Shown here in pieces: positions 12,521 through 23,188 of a stretch of 64,000 bases of DNA. The notes below the pieces were generated by a model. That model saw nothing but the letters and a program-made list of their open reading frames with translations. It did not search any database and was not told where the DNA came from. Source of the stretch: Carya illinoinensis (Eukaryota > Streptophyta > Magnoliopsida > Fagales > Juglandaceae); NCBI RefSeq assembly GCF_018687715.1, contig NC_056752.1:9190001-9254000 (forward strand). The letters run 5' to 3'. The position numbers and the translations under genes are program-made. How positions within the stretch are numbered: position 1 is the first letter of the stretch; every line of letters starts with the position of its first letter.

Positions 12521-13235
12521 TGGGGGCTATATTAGAATATAATATTTACATTAGACTATTTTATCTTTTAAATCTTGTAATTATCTTGGTGAAATATATT
12601 TAATAAATGCCTCCACATTCAGTACATAGTTAGCTATACAGTATGTAATTGCGCTACTTAAAAAAGATTTTAAATATATGTTCCTGCTATACATTATTCA
12701 ATGTAATGCAAAACTTAGTTTATGATTTATATATATTAACTTTTTTTTTTTTTTATAATTTTTATATAGATCGTTTCCATAGCTCAACTTCACTTTTTAA
12801 TTGTAATATATGAAAAACTATCAGTGTTCATGACAAAAAATATAAATTTGAGATTTATTTGTTTTGTCTTATTTTTTACACATTTTTTATCACCTTTTTA
12901 GAGGAATTCCTATAAAATATCAATTCAACTATTTATTCCACACCTAAAAGTGTTCGGCTCCTCCAAACAAATAATCTTGGTTTCGTCCCTGAATTGTGAT
13001 CACATTAATAAACTTACGATAATTTTGAAAAACGTAGCATCATACGATTTTTGAATATGAAAACAAAATGTATCCAAATTTCATTTCATTTTTGAATATG
13101 AAAACAAAAACATAATATTTTGTAAAATGCCCAAAGTTACAAATTTAACTTTTTACATATAGATGATTTTGTACGTTATGCTATTCATCTTATTAGCTTA
13201 TTTTTTAAAAATACTTTCTTTCTTGTCTGTTTTAG
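12521..13235. other. AT-rich intergenic DNA
   Basis: No gene is seen. It contains a T-run near 12742-12754 and scattered AT-rich words. The last ~40 bases before 13236 look like the end of an intron (pyrimidine-rich, ending in an AG acceptor) belonging to the SDR exon that follows. Confidence 0.4.
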
Positions 13236-13600
13236 AAAATTCAAAATAAATGGGCTGAAGGAATTTTACTTGATGCTGAAAACCTTATGGAAGATAAAGT
13301 GGATGAGGTATTGGAGGAGTTTCTAAAAGAAGGTTCACTGGCAGCCAAAGGATGGCCAACTTTTTTATCTGCCTATACAGTCTCAAAAGCAGCCATGAAT
13401 GCTTATACAAGAATCCTAGCCAAAGAGTATCCAAGTTTCTGCATCAACAGTGTCTGCCCAGGCTTTGTCAAGACAGATATGAATTGAAACACTGGCATAT
13501 TACCTATTGAAGAGGGTGCTTCAAATCCTGTGAAGTTAGCCCTGCCACCCAAGAATGACTGCCTCTTTTTTGTTCGGATGTGTCTTCTTTCTGAGCATTG
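13236..13600 (+). pseudogene. SDR last-exon fragment (menthol dehydrogenase-like family)
   Basis: It begins after an intron-like acceptor and reads [16 protein letters not shown], the same place as exon 5 of the two intact SDR genes further right. The catalytic YxxxK is intact as [14 protein letters not shown], and [10 protein letters not shown] follows. A TGA then ends the frame at about 13485-13487, where the intact paralogues continue with a Tyr or Phe codon and more than 30 further residues. Remnants of that tail (LPIEEGA, KLALPP) are still readable beyond the stop. No exons 1-4 are visible upstream, where the LINE and PIF relics lie. It is a partial, dead copy. Confidence 0.8.
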
Positions 13601-14210
13601 ACAATCTATTTATTTACAATATGATGGAAAGGCCGTCTCAGTACTTTTGAGTTTGAATTGGAGTAGCTGTTATATTTATACTCATTTACATGTTTCTTCA
13701 AGTGTTTCTGCACTTGATAAGAAACTAGTATAAAATTTACAGATGAGATGAATATCTACATGCGTTAGGTTCGGGTATCATGAGGTTCTTTGTCACATTG
13801 TTGTTGTGTTCCAGCTTCTCATCCCTATCAGTTTTATCTCAAGTCATCTGTCGCGTTGGCCGGTGTTGATGTTCATTAATTAATGCTATAAACAAATAGT
13901 GGAAATAAATTTTTTCCTTAAAATCAATTGAAACACCCTGAATATGAGTGATGACTTTACAGAGATCGAGTAAACGATCGAGACCAATGGCCGGGAAGCT
14001 CAAACGAAATCATTTACAAGATTATGAAATAAGAACAAGATCAGAATAATTCCTCCTAATACTTTCTTTAACTCCCGGCCTCGTTGTTCACATATATAGA
14101 AAATAATGAAAAAAAAAATCCAACTTACAACTTACATTCCAAAAATATATACGCACTGCACATCAAGGAACTGCCACATTGTCCAATTGAAAAGTTCATT
14201 ATAGGAACTG
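13601..14210. other. Intergenic, downstream of both neighbours
   Basis: No gene is seen. The stretch carries the decayed 3' flank of the SDR fragment and, on the minus strand, the expected 3' untranslated region of the kinase gene. Confidence 0.4.
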
Positions 14211-15344
14211 TTAAACTCTAAGAAGTATGGTTGAAGGGAGGGTGTTCAAAGAAGCTGCAAAAGGCTTTTTATCTGACTTCTGGACCTCCGAATTTTCCCC
14301 ATCTTCCGGCCAAGAAGATAACTTAGACAAGGTCGAATCATCATCATCATCAACAGAAAACGAGCTGCAAATAGAAGAACCACTAAACTCAGAATCAGTC
14401 TCGTTACAGGAAACGCTTGGAGATGCCACTTCATGTTCTTCTTTCTTCATGTACTCATCTTCTAGTTGATATCCTATACCGGTCAGGAATGGATGATCCA
14501 TTAGCATCTCAGCCGTGAATCTGTATATGGGTTTCCTCACGAGACACGACTTCAAGAAACTCTTTGCTTCATCTGAAACACCATTTGGAATTTTGGGAAC
14601 TTCACGCTCATCGCCAATCAGCTGTAAAAGCTCCTCTGCATTCAACTCTTCCTCTCTATCCCAAGGAGATTTTCCAGTAAGCATCTCGCACACAAGACAC
14701 CCAAGAGCCCAAATATCACAGGGAGGCTTCTGCACATTCTCAATCACCGCTTCAGGTGCCATATAGAGAGGCGTGCCTCTCAAGTAAAAGTCCAAGTCCA
14801 TCCTCCTCTTCTTTTTCTGTGCCGATCTCTTCGCCAACCCAAAATCTCCAATCTTTGCTACAAAATTACCGCCGGGGCCAATGGTGGGCACGAGTAAAAC
14901 ATTCTCAGGCTTTAAATCACAGTGAACGAAACCACGGTCATGAATGTGACCAAGCCCTTTGAGGATTGACCAGGTATAGCGCTTTACATCAGTTTCGGGC
15001 AACCGACAGCCATGGGATTTCTCGATTGAATCTGCTAGTGTTCCTCCAGAGGCATACTCCAATAAAAGATTGTAAACCATCTCGCCTTTTTCTGGGGTCG
15101 TAATCTCTTCTCCCAAACAGTTAATCACGTAAGGGGAGCCTTTGACGTTGTCGAGAACCTCTTTCTCCTTCTGGAGCGAACCAGAAACAGACACCTCTGC
15201 AGATTTCACCGCCATGGTTGACGGGAAACAAACGAACCTTGGTTTGGGTTTCTTCAAAGTGGCAAGAAACACGGACCCAAAACCTCCTTTGCCGATCAAT
15301 GGCCCTCTCACCCAACTTTCTCCATCACCAAACGTACTCCCCAT
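14211..15344 (-). CDS. MAPKKK-type protein kinase (MAPKKK17/18/20-like)
   Basis: This is an intact single-exon gene of 377 aa. The kinase domain starts near residue 13. The glycine loop GKGGFG covers 18-23, the ATP-binding Lys is K47 in MAVKSAEV, the catalytic loop is HCDLKPEN at 141-148, DFG is 167-169 and the APE motif 196-198 (GTPLYMAPE). The Arg usually before the catalytic Asp is Cys, so this is a non-RD kinase. The catalytic Asp and Asn remain, so activity is expected. The C-terminal ~100 residues are acidic and serine-rich (VDDDDDSTLSKLSSWP). Layout and length fit the small intronless plant MEKK-like MAPKKKs that act above MKKs in ABA and stress signalling; this role is inferred from the family. 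The ATG follows an in-frame-free leader. Confidence 0.9.
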   Translation of the reverse strand: MGSTFGDGESWVRGPLIGKGGFGSVFLATLKKPKPRFVCFPSTMAVKSAEVSVSGSLQKEKEVLDNVKGSPYVINCLGEEITTPEKGEMVYNLLLEYASGGTLADSIEKSHGCRLPETDVKRYTWSILKGLGHIHDRGFVHCDLKPENVLLVPTIGPGGNFVAKIGDFGLAKRSAQKKKRRMDLDFYLRGTPLYMAPEAVIENVQKPPCDIWALGCLVCEMLTGKSPWDREEELNAEELLQLIGDEREVPKIPNGVSDEAKSFLKSCLVRKPIYRFTAEMLMDHPFLTGIGYQLEDEYMKKEEHEVASPSVSCNETDSEFSGSSICSSFSVDDDDDSTLSKLSSWPEDGENSEVQKSDKKPFAASLNTLPSTILLRV

Positions 15345-15950
15345 TTCCTTTTTCTCTGGAGTTAATAATTTAGCTTGATCTCAGTATCCCCAAGACTCTT
15401 AGAAATAATGCAGAGGGAAGTGGGGATTAGCAGAAGATTGCCTACCTTTAGGGATTCGTGCTCAGACTTTCTGCTCGATCGTTTCTCTTCGGCTTTGCTA
15501 AAAAACAATACAGAAAATAGTTTTTTGATCGATCTCAATATTTGCACAACTTATGGTTAACCAAATTGTAGTAGGAATAGAACACTTGGGCACGCGCGCG
15601 GTAATGTGGTTTTAGAGTTTGGATGAAGCTTCAATTCTTTGGTTTCAACGGTCGACGTACGTCTCTTGTTTTTAAACCGATGCGGTAGTCCAAGCTACAA
15701 AATTTTAGAGTTTATGCATATAATATATATATATATATATATGAGTTTTGCTACATATAAACACAGTTATGCATTAATCTGTGTATTAATATTGATTTAT
15801 TTATACTTCAAATTTAAATTAACATTATTTTCAATAAAATCTATTTTTTGACCAATCACATCATATTGGTACATAGATTAATGCACAATTGTGCTTGTAA
15901 CTATATTTTTTCTATATATATATATATATATATGCCCTCTTTTATCACGT
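15345..15950. promoter_or_regulatory. Upstream region of the kinase gene
   Basis: Non-coding DNA directly upstream of the minus-strand kinase. It contains a GC-rich patch (gggcacgcgcgcgg near 15589), two ACGT cores in gtcgacgtacgtc near 15650-15662 and a (TA)n tract at 15722-15742. ACGT cores can bind bZIP factors such as ABRE-binding proteins. That would suit an ABA-responsive kinase, but it is inference from short motifs. No clear TATA box at the expected spacing was found. Confidence 0.3.
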
Positions 15951-17640
15951 CATCTGCAACACTTATCTACAAGCTCACCAAGGAGACGACCTGTGCTGCA
16001 ACACTCATCTCCTTGTGGTTTTTGGTTCTGATTTGGAATGGGGCCTTGTGGTTTATACCAAAAGTTAATATTTTTTACACTAAAGGGGAAAATAGATTAA
16101 AGTTGTGGGCAAAATAGAATTCTTTTGGGTATTGGATACTGAAATTGGTACTCTAGCCTAAGTATTTCTGTGGCTCTTTTATAGCGGGGAAATTCTTTGT
16201 TGGTGTTCTCAATTTAGAGGGGGAAAATTATATTTTGCACCCTTGAAATACTACCATTTTTTTCAATTTACTCCTTGAAATACTTTTCTTTTTGTAAGTA
16301 ATTTATTCCCTGAGATGCTAAAACGGATAGTTAGAACCCTAAGCTATCAATTTATTCAATTTGCATCTTGATTAGAGTTTTGACTTTCAAAACTGATGAA
16401 AAATAGGACGTAACATGATCATTGACTGAGGGTACTGCAAACTGAGTAAATTTGATGGTTTTGGGTGCAAACTGGAAATAATGATGGCGGTTCAAAACTG
16501 CAAAATGTACTTTCCCTGAACTCCTAGCATATCACAGATATTGTTGATGGGCATTAAGCTTCCTTCTTTCTTTTCCCTCTTTGTGCCCTGGCATCAGTTT
16601 CTAGCAAGCAGGGGAAATTGTCTGATCTTGTTTTGCAGTTTTCTCATGGAATTTCTTGATTCAGCAACAATGGTGACAAGTTCAAGATTTACTATGTGGT
16701 GGGTCCTCAATCATTTTGCAGAACAAAGCAACGTTCCGTCTTGTATTATTTCTGTTATAAATGATCAGGTCATCATAGTTTGTATGGCTTAATGATTCCC
16801 TCCTGGGGTGTTTGGATAGTCAAGATTCAGTTCACCTTTTTATGCTCTAATAAGCATGCCAATTCAAGCCTCCCCAAGTGTAAATCAAAAGTCAGGTCTG
16901 GTCTGGCTTGTTGATTTGAAAACACTTGATCTGGTTATGCATCCATGAACAGAGCCATATTTCCTTGTTCTCAGAGATTCTTGGGTTCGTCTAGCAGGAC
17001 TACTGTACTCCTGACATTTTCATTAGATTTGATATTTGCAGTTCCACAATTTCTAGGCATTTTTAAGTGTATGTGATGCATTGAAAAGCAAATAGTAATA
17101 CTCACTTTATTAATGTATTCTGATTAGTGAACCTATTTAGGCAATTTACCCTCTGATCTTTTCTTGGTGCCGTGCTATCATTTATAATCCATCCTACAAC
17201 TCAGCATCGTATCTTAAACAGGAATTTCGGGGCCTTCTGTGTTTATCTCGAAGCTGTTTCAATGCTACCCCAGCTGCTGCGGGCAATTCAGAACACAAAG
17301 GTATGGTTTCAAAGTTACTCTGGCTGGCCTTCTTAAATTTCCATTCCGGAGGTCCACCGCTCATGGCACTTTAAGCTATTACTTTTTTGAGTTGTGCACA
17401 TTGGCTTCTGCAGGTCTGATAATGAAGCTCAAAACTGCTATATATGCCACATATGGTATACAATTCAGTTGTTTATGGCCGGCTTCCTTCTTTTACTCGA
17501 GTATGGGATATATACTCTAGGCCGCTTACTGAAACTTAGCTTTGGGTTATGGTTTTGGCTTCCAATGGTTATCCTGATCTACGAAATTGTCCAGTCCATT
17601 AATCTTGCAGATTTTTGCTACTACTACGTTAAAAGGTAGG
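15951..17640 (+). pseudogene. ERD2-like (KDEL-receptor family) gene relic
   Basis: Several exon-like blocks read as a plant ER lumen protein-retaining receptor-like protein, a seven-helix membrane protein that retrieves ER residents from the Golgi. Near 15957-16000: LIYKLTKETTC. Near 16620-16700: LFCSFLMEF...LDSATMV. Near 17172-17300: IIHPTTQHRILNRNFGAF then VYLEAVSMLPQL and IQNTK. Near 17373-17410: FLSCAHWLLQ in a shifted frame. Near 17470-17638: LLEYGIYTL and EIVQSINLADFCYYYVKR. Blocks after 17300 are in different frames without good splice sites, part of the second helix region is missing, and the tail is absent or lies beyond a GT at 17636. I read it as a decayed gene; a transcribed variant with unusual splicing is less likely. 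Confidence 0.65.
16217..16518. mobile_element. MITE-like element inside the ERD2 relic
   Basis: The two ends are inverted matches: ggggaaaattatattttgca near 16220 and the reverse complement of tgcaaaatgtactttccctg ending near 16518. The 300-bp interior is AT-rich and non-coding. Size and structure fit a hAT- or Mutator-type MITE. No clean target duplication was recognised. Confidence 0.45.
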
Positions 17641-17748
17641 TAGAAACTCCCTGATTTTGAAATCCTTAGAAGTCTCAAATTCTTGTTATACTTCTAGTCA
17701 AGCCAGATCGTTCCATTCAGCAAGTCAAGTACTGTAATGTTAGTGTTA

Positions 17749-18108
17749 GCATTGGCAATGGGTTATTTATTTTTATCTTCATCTTTGAATTTGAAGAATA
17801 TGTCCTTAAAATAATCTACATTGGTTTATTCATATCTATAATTATAAATAACTATATATAGTGCTTATTCAAATATGAAGACCTTTTTTTCCTTCTCCAA
17901 ATTATATTTAATTGTTTTTTCTCTCTCCTCCCAACTCTCTCTTTTCTCTCTTTTTCTCGCTTTTTTTCTCTTCTCTCTCTTTATTATTTTATTATTATTT
18001 GATAAAAAATACATAATCCAATATAGAAATTTTTCTTCATATTCAAAATCAATATTCAAAAGATATAATTTTGAATATGAAGATTAAAGAATCCATTACC
18101 AATGCTCC
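17749..18108. mobile_element. Tourist-like MITE with TTA target duplication
   Basis: Terminal inverted repeats gcattggcaatgggtt and aatccattaccaatgctcc bound a 360-bp AT-rich non-coding element, with TTA at 17746-17748 and 18109-18111. TTA duplications are typical of PIF/Harbinger-mobilised Tourist MITEs. The ends closely match the next, larger element. Confidence 0.65.
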
Positions 18109-18167
18109 TTAGTATTTAGCAGTCGCAAGCTTTGGACTGTTCCTTTTTCTGAATGATGCATGTTTTA

Positions 18168-20329
18168 GAGCATTGGCAATGGCAATAGCCTCGCCATTGC
18201 CCAATGCCAGTCTAAAATTTGGCTATATTTGTCAAAAAGCTCCTACATTGCACTAGCTAAACTCATGCTATCTTGGCTTTATGCTACAGTAAATTAGTCT
18301 CCCTCGCCATTGTTAGTGAGTTACTGTAGGAGGATCAAAACATTGAATATTATTTTCCGTCCAACAACTCCTCTCTCTTTCCCTCATATTCCATTCTCTC
18401 TTCATGGAAGTTATTATGTGCAACTGGAGGTGGCGTGGAGTGGTTCACAAGCGGTGACTGCAGGTGACATGGAGGGCTGGCAATGCTCGGTGTACTAAGA
18501 GGTGCTCTGTTTTACTCAACAAAAATAGAGGTTGGTTAGGCATGGTTGCAGCAGGTTGAGCATGGTGTTCTGTATATTTCCTTGATGCATTCGCGTGCAA
18601 TTCTTGATATTTTCTTTGGCTGGCTTTCAGTGGTGAAGGCAGTGGGGATCGACGGCGTAATTGTGTCAAATTAATGACAGTGCCTAGTACTAACTCTTGG
18701 CGGGTGGGCTGATTTGTGTAAAATTGATTCTGAAGGAAAAGTGAGAAAGGTGGTTGTTGCTCCTGCGTTGTAGTTAACAATTTTGGAAAGCAGAGAGGGT
18801 TACAATGATTATCCAAGAGTATGTGAAGTCCATTAAGTTAAAAATATTAGAAAATGATTGCGCCGTTGGCTGTCTACCTTTCTCTTTAAAGAAAAAAGCA
18901 AAAAAAAACCCTAAAGAGGGAGGTTGCTCCCCCCTCCCTCCCTCCTTTTATTGTTTTATAGGCGTTTGGGTTTTTTAAATACGGCTTGGGGCGGCTGTCT
19001 TATGGTGGCTTAAGGGCGTTTTCTTTGGAAGTGTCTGTCGCACAGTAGCCTTTAGCAACCACCTCTCCTTCGGAAATCAGGTTTTGGGTTTATGCGAACG
19101 TGTGGTTGGCCTTCATAGTGGATTAAGTGTTGGATTGAGTGTTAGTTTCTCTGGGTTTTCATCAAAGATGAGAGGGACGAAGAAACTCGGATATCGGCAA
19201 GGAAAACAGCAAGGCTATTTCAGCATGTTGGTCTCTCTGGTTTTCATTCTCGGAGCCAAACGTCAGAGGAGATGGACAGAGGTGCTCTGTTTGCTGCAAG
19301 GAAAACAGAGAAAATGCTCTGCTACGGACAGAAGGAGCCGCCTACACAGTGAAGCAAGATGAACACACGCCAGACTAGAATGGATGGGCTTCCTGCGCAA
19401 CGGTGGTTTGTGATGCCTGCGAAGGCTGATGCTCGTGTGGTGGTGGACTCACGGAGGTAGAAGCAAGAAGGGAGAGGGGTGGCGGCGACTACAAAATATG
19501 AAGAAACCCTAAGGGCTCCAACGTGCTAACAGGATGTCCTTTTGTTTAGACTAGGCCATGTGTTTAGACTGGGCCCACGTGCTATAGCCCTATTGCAAGT
19601 GTTTTTGTGATTGCTTTTTCTAAGTATTTTATGTTCTGTTTTGGTTTAATAATAAAAAAGAAATAGGCTATTGGACCAAGTGTCCAAAGCATTTGAGTCC
19701 CACTCTTCCTTAGGAGGTGTGTGGGTGATTGTACTCCTCCTCTTTGAGAGAATGGAGTGTGGTTGTACTCCTCTTCCTTGAGAGGATGGAGTCTGTTTGT
19801 ACCTCTCTTATTTGGAAGAGAGGTCGATTAGCTCTTTTTTAAGAGAGCGCTTTCTCTATTGATTGTTATCAAGAGAGAGTTTATAGAAGTTAAGACAATG
19901 TCCGTCACAAAGAAATTTGTGGTCGGAGGAGCCCCTAACAGATGTGTAGTTTGGCTGATAATCTGGGTTTTTCTTTGTGTTGATTAGTCACAGCTGTAAC
20001 TTCGGTTTCATTGAATGAAATGAAGTTTATTTCTATCAAAAAAAAATATATTAGAAAATGGAGGCTTTTACATCGAGAGGTTGGTCCTCATGTAGCTCAG
20101 AGATTGGTCCTTATTTTTTAATAAAATTATTAATGAATATATGAATTATATTTGTAAAATATTTTTAAAAAATTAATATTATTAAAATATATAATATTAT
20201 ATTATTATTTTACATTTAAAATAACTAGTCCAATGTGGACTCATCTAATTAAAATTTGATATTATAGCTAAAAGTTACCATTCTAACTAAACTTTAGACT
20301 TCGCAATGATTAGTCCATTGCCAATGCTC
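18168..20329. mobile_element. Tourist-like element interrupted by a retroposon
   Basis: Inverted ends gagcattggcaatgg at 18168 and ccattgccaatgctc ending at 20329 are perfect over 15 bp and flanked by TTA at 18165-18167 and 20330-20332. Removing the retroposon inside leaves about 970 bp without a transposase. It is probably a non-autonomous PIF/Harbinger relative. Confidence 0.75.
18857..20047 (+). mobile_element. 1.2-kb non-autonomous poly(A) retroposon
   Basis: A 13-bp duplication atattagaaaatg flanks it at 18844-18856 and 20048-20060, and it ends in an A-run after ctatcaaaa. It starts with GC- and pyrimidine-rich leader sequence containing aaaccctaaagaggg. It has no reverse transcriptase; the longest frame is about 92 aa (19084-19362), basic and without recognised domains. 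The 3' end, cattgaatgaaatgaag then the A-tail, looks like a plant LINE 3' end. An internally deleted LINE or a LINE-mobilised transcript would explain it. Confidence 0.7.
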
Positions 20330-20332
20330 TTA

Positions 20333-21127
20333 GAAGCCATCCTACCTCAATGTGTTAGGCCCAGATCGAGCTTTTGTGTGGAAAGCTCTGAATTTGCACA
20401 AATGGCCCATGTTACTCGCATAAATGATATGAGAAGCATACAAATAGCAGAAGATTTTCAGCAATATTAATATAAAAAAATGTACACAATATTGTTCCGT
20501 TGGGTAGAGAGAGATGACCTGGCCTACGTATGTGCTGGCCGCCGCCACACGAACACGTAAGGAGGGATTTTGGTTTATGCCATGGGTAGAATATCCAAGA
20601 GATTTGAAATAGAGAATTTGATGCATGACTTCCAAGATAGATTGTAATGTTTTTTTTATTATAAATTTGTAATCTGTAAATTTTTTTTTTTTTCAGAAAT
20701 TTGTATAGTTTTACATTTTTCTATTTTTTTCTTTATAATATAATGATTGATAACCAAGGAGGATTCCTTGACTTAAATGTCCATCTTTTACCAACAAAAG
20801 ACTTTACAAATTTTACCAAGTTATTTGGGTGCACGAAGGTCTATCCTATTAAGCTTAACAGTCAGGTCCTAGTTTATCCATATAATTAAATGTCTATGAC
20901 TTGACATGACACGAGTATGACCCATGAACATGAATTACCAATCTTGTCCTTAAGCTAATCAAGTTTCCAACAACTCTAGTCACCCAGATCCTGTTGAGCA
21001 AGATAATGAATATAATCAAACTAAAAGAAAGGAAATCATAGTTGCATGGAAATTGCCTGCAAAACAAGAGGGTTGTTGGGATCCTTATTTTTCAATTTTG
21101 AACTTTCTTCTTGTGCTTTGATTTTTA
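20333..21127. other. AT-rich intergenic DNA
   Basis: No gene is seen. It has T-runs near 20650 and 20682-20694 and short ORFs without family features. Confidence 0.4.
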
Positions 21128-21349
21128 ATAGGGGTGCAATTAATCCGGTCCGATCTGGTCTGGGGGGTCACAAACTGAAAATTTCAATCCATTCTTTTTC
21201 CGGACCAAGAGATGACCAATTACCTTATAGACCAGACCGCACCATTAAATATTGAAATACCAAAATTACAACTCAATAATAATAAAATTATAAATTACAA
21301 GTTGATTTCGGGTTAATCAAGTTGATCTGTTTATTAGTTAGATATTAAC

Positions 21350-21963
21350 TAGATGTGGCAATATGTTACACGACCCGTTAACCCAACACGAACATGACAC
21401 GATAATAGCAAGTTAGGATTTAGTCTTAACAGGTTCTGATCAAAACGGATTGACTCATTAATATACGATTGTTTAACAGGTTGATAACGAGTCAACCCGT
21501 TATAACCCGCTATGACACGTTAAGAAAGTTAAAATTACAATTATACCCTCATACTTAAAAATAAAATTGTTAAAATTTTAATTTCGATATTTTTATTATT
21601 TGGATTATAATTTTGGACTTGTAGTTAATTTTATAATTTTTATAAATATTGTGATTTTAACATTTATATAAAATTATACTAAATTTAATCAAGTCAAATG
21701 GGTTAATTTCAGGCCTATTCAATCCATTTATATAAACATTTTGAAACGGGTCATATTGTGTCATGTTAACTTATTTCATAATATTCACTAATGGGTCAAA
21801 ACAAGTTGACACGACACTACCCGTTATATTAATGAATCGTATTAGGATTTGAGATTTTGACACGATAAATTTAACAAGTTGGATTAGGGTTGACATATCT
21901 AATATAATATACATATTTTGATAATACACAAACACGACCCGTTAACACAATTTGACATCCCTA
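21350..21963. mobile_element. MITE-like element rich in cacgacccgttaac
   Basis: The left end tagatgtggcaat and right end tttgacatcccta are imperfect inverted repeats. Just inside both ends lies the word acacgacccgttaac. Many related gacacg/acccgtt words fill the interior. No coding frame is present. It fits a common class of small plant DNA elements. Confidence 0.45.
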
Positions 21964-22164
21964 AATTCTCAACAGGTCAACCCGTTTTGATCCGAATCCA
22001 TTTATATAAAATCCAAACTTGCTAATTTTTACTCTCTTGTCCGTCAGTTTTCAGAGCTGAGCCAACTAGTTTCCCTCTCTCCCCCTACACTTCGAAGCAA
22101 GACTCTTCTTCAGACTTATTGTATCTTCCTTGTCCCGCTATATAGGGATTGATGTACACTTTTT

Positions 22165-22534
22165 GCTTTTTCTTACATTTATGTTGATTTATCTATTCCC
22201 ACACCTATAAAGAGTAGATCATTCAACACCTGCTGCACAAACGTCAGAATCCGGAGAGTAAAGAAAGGAAGCAACATGAGGCATCCTTCTTGCAAGAGCT
22301 CGGACTTCAGTCCAGTGGGTAATGAGAAGCTTAAAAAATGAACCCAATTTATTTGAAATCCCAATATGGTAATGCCAATAAAAATAGAAAATGAGAGACA
22401 AACAATTAATAAGTTGAGTGGGGACAAGTACGATGTTGCAAATATTGACACTATACCCCAAAGTCCCTGTGACGTTAATTCGCTTATTCACAAGCCGTAT
22501 TCAAGGATCAATCTATCCAAAAACCAAACCAGAA
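22165..22534. other. Unidentified non-repeat sequence
   Basis: The minus strand carries short frames such as HWTEVRALARRMPHVASF and VTGTLGYSVNICNI that look mildly protein-like, but I do not recognise a family. It could be exon debris of a captured gene. Nothing firmer can be said. Confidence 0.2.
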
Positions 22535-23188
22535 GAATAATTCTTGTATTTAACTTTTTTATGTCTAGTAATTGTGAAGAGTCTATGGAAACAAATTAGA
22601 TTTCAATCAAACAACTGACCTCATTCCGAGAAAAGAAGAGGCCAGAAGGGCCTTCATTAGAAAGCAGTTCTAACCTCAGAATACTTTCAGCACCTTCTTC
22701 AACCATTAAGATGCCAACATTGTAGTTTATATTTGTATTGACATAGCCAGGACAAGCATAGTTGAAGCGTAGAGATGGAGACTTCTTGGCTACAACTCTT
22801 GTATAGGCAATCAAAGCTGCTTTTGAAAGTATGTAGGCAAGCACAATGACAGGCCAGCCGTTGGCTTCTAAAGAACCGTCTTTGAAATCTTTTAGAAACT
22901 CATTTAATATCGTATCTACTCTTTCTTCCATCAAACTTTCAGCATCACTCAACTCTCCTTTAGCCTATTCATTTGGTATTTCCTGCAAATACGTTTAGGA
23001 AAAGAAATTTTGTTTAGTTTGTAAGATTAATATTGATCATGTGTCAAGTGCTACAAAAAAAAAAAAAAAGTGTCAAGTGTTTTTTTATTAAACATAGTTT
23101 AAGCAAATGTTAAGGAGAATCATCTGCTCTGGTACTTTCAACACGACTTTATAGAAGAAGTTTTTGATCTTCCATGTTAGAAGCAGAA
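22535..23188 (-). pseudogene. Inverted SDR fragment: intron 4, exon 5 and 3' flank
   Basis: The exon covers about 22600-22982 on the minus strand, after an acceptor matching the intact gene at 47995 (atttgcag). It reads SDAESLMEERVDTILNEF and keeps the catalytic YxxxK as [14 protein letters not shown]. The conserved KTD near CPGY has become NTN. A TAG at 22965-22967 replaces the Trp codon in NEWAKG. Sequence matching intron 4 extends upstream to about 23188, and sequence matching the 3' flank extends downstream to about 22535. The piece therefore came from genomic DNA, not from a spliced RNA. Confidence 0.85.

Noticed and set aside
14227..15378. Plus-strand frames opposite the kinase gene
   Set aside because: The minus strand encodes an uninterrupted kinase with all catalytic motifs; these are shadows.
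19084..19362. 92-aa frame in the 1.2-kb retroposon
   Set aside because: It is basic and low-information, with no reverse transcriptase, Gag or known small-protein features.
22179..22491. Two overlapping minus-strand 90-aa frames
   Set aside because: No recognised domain, and the hydrophobic text looks like translated non-coding DNA. Kept only as unidentified sequence.
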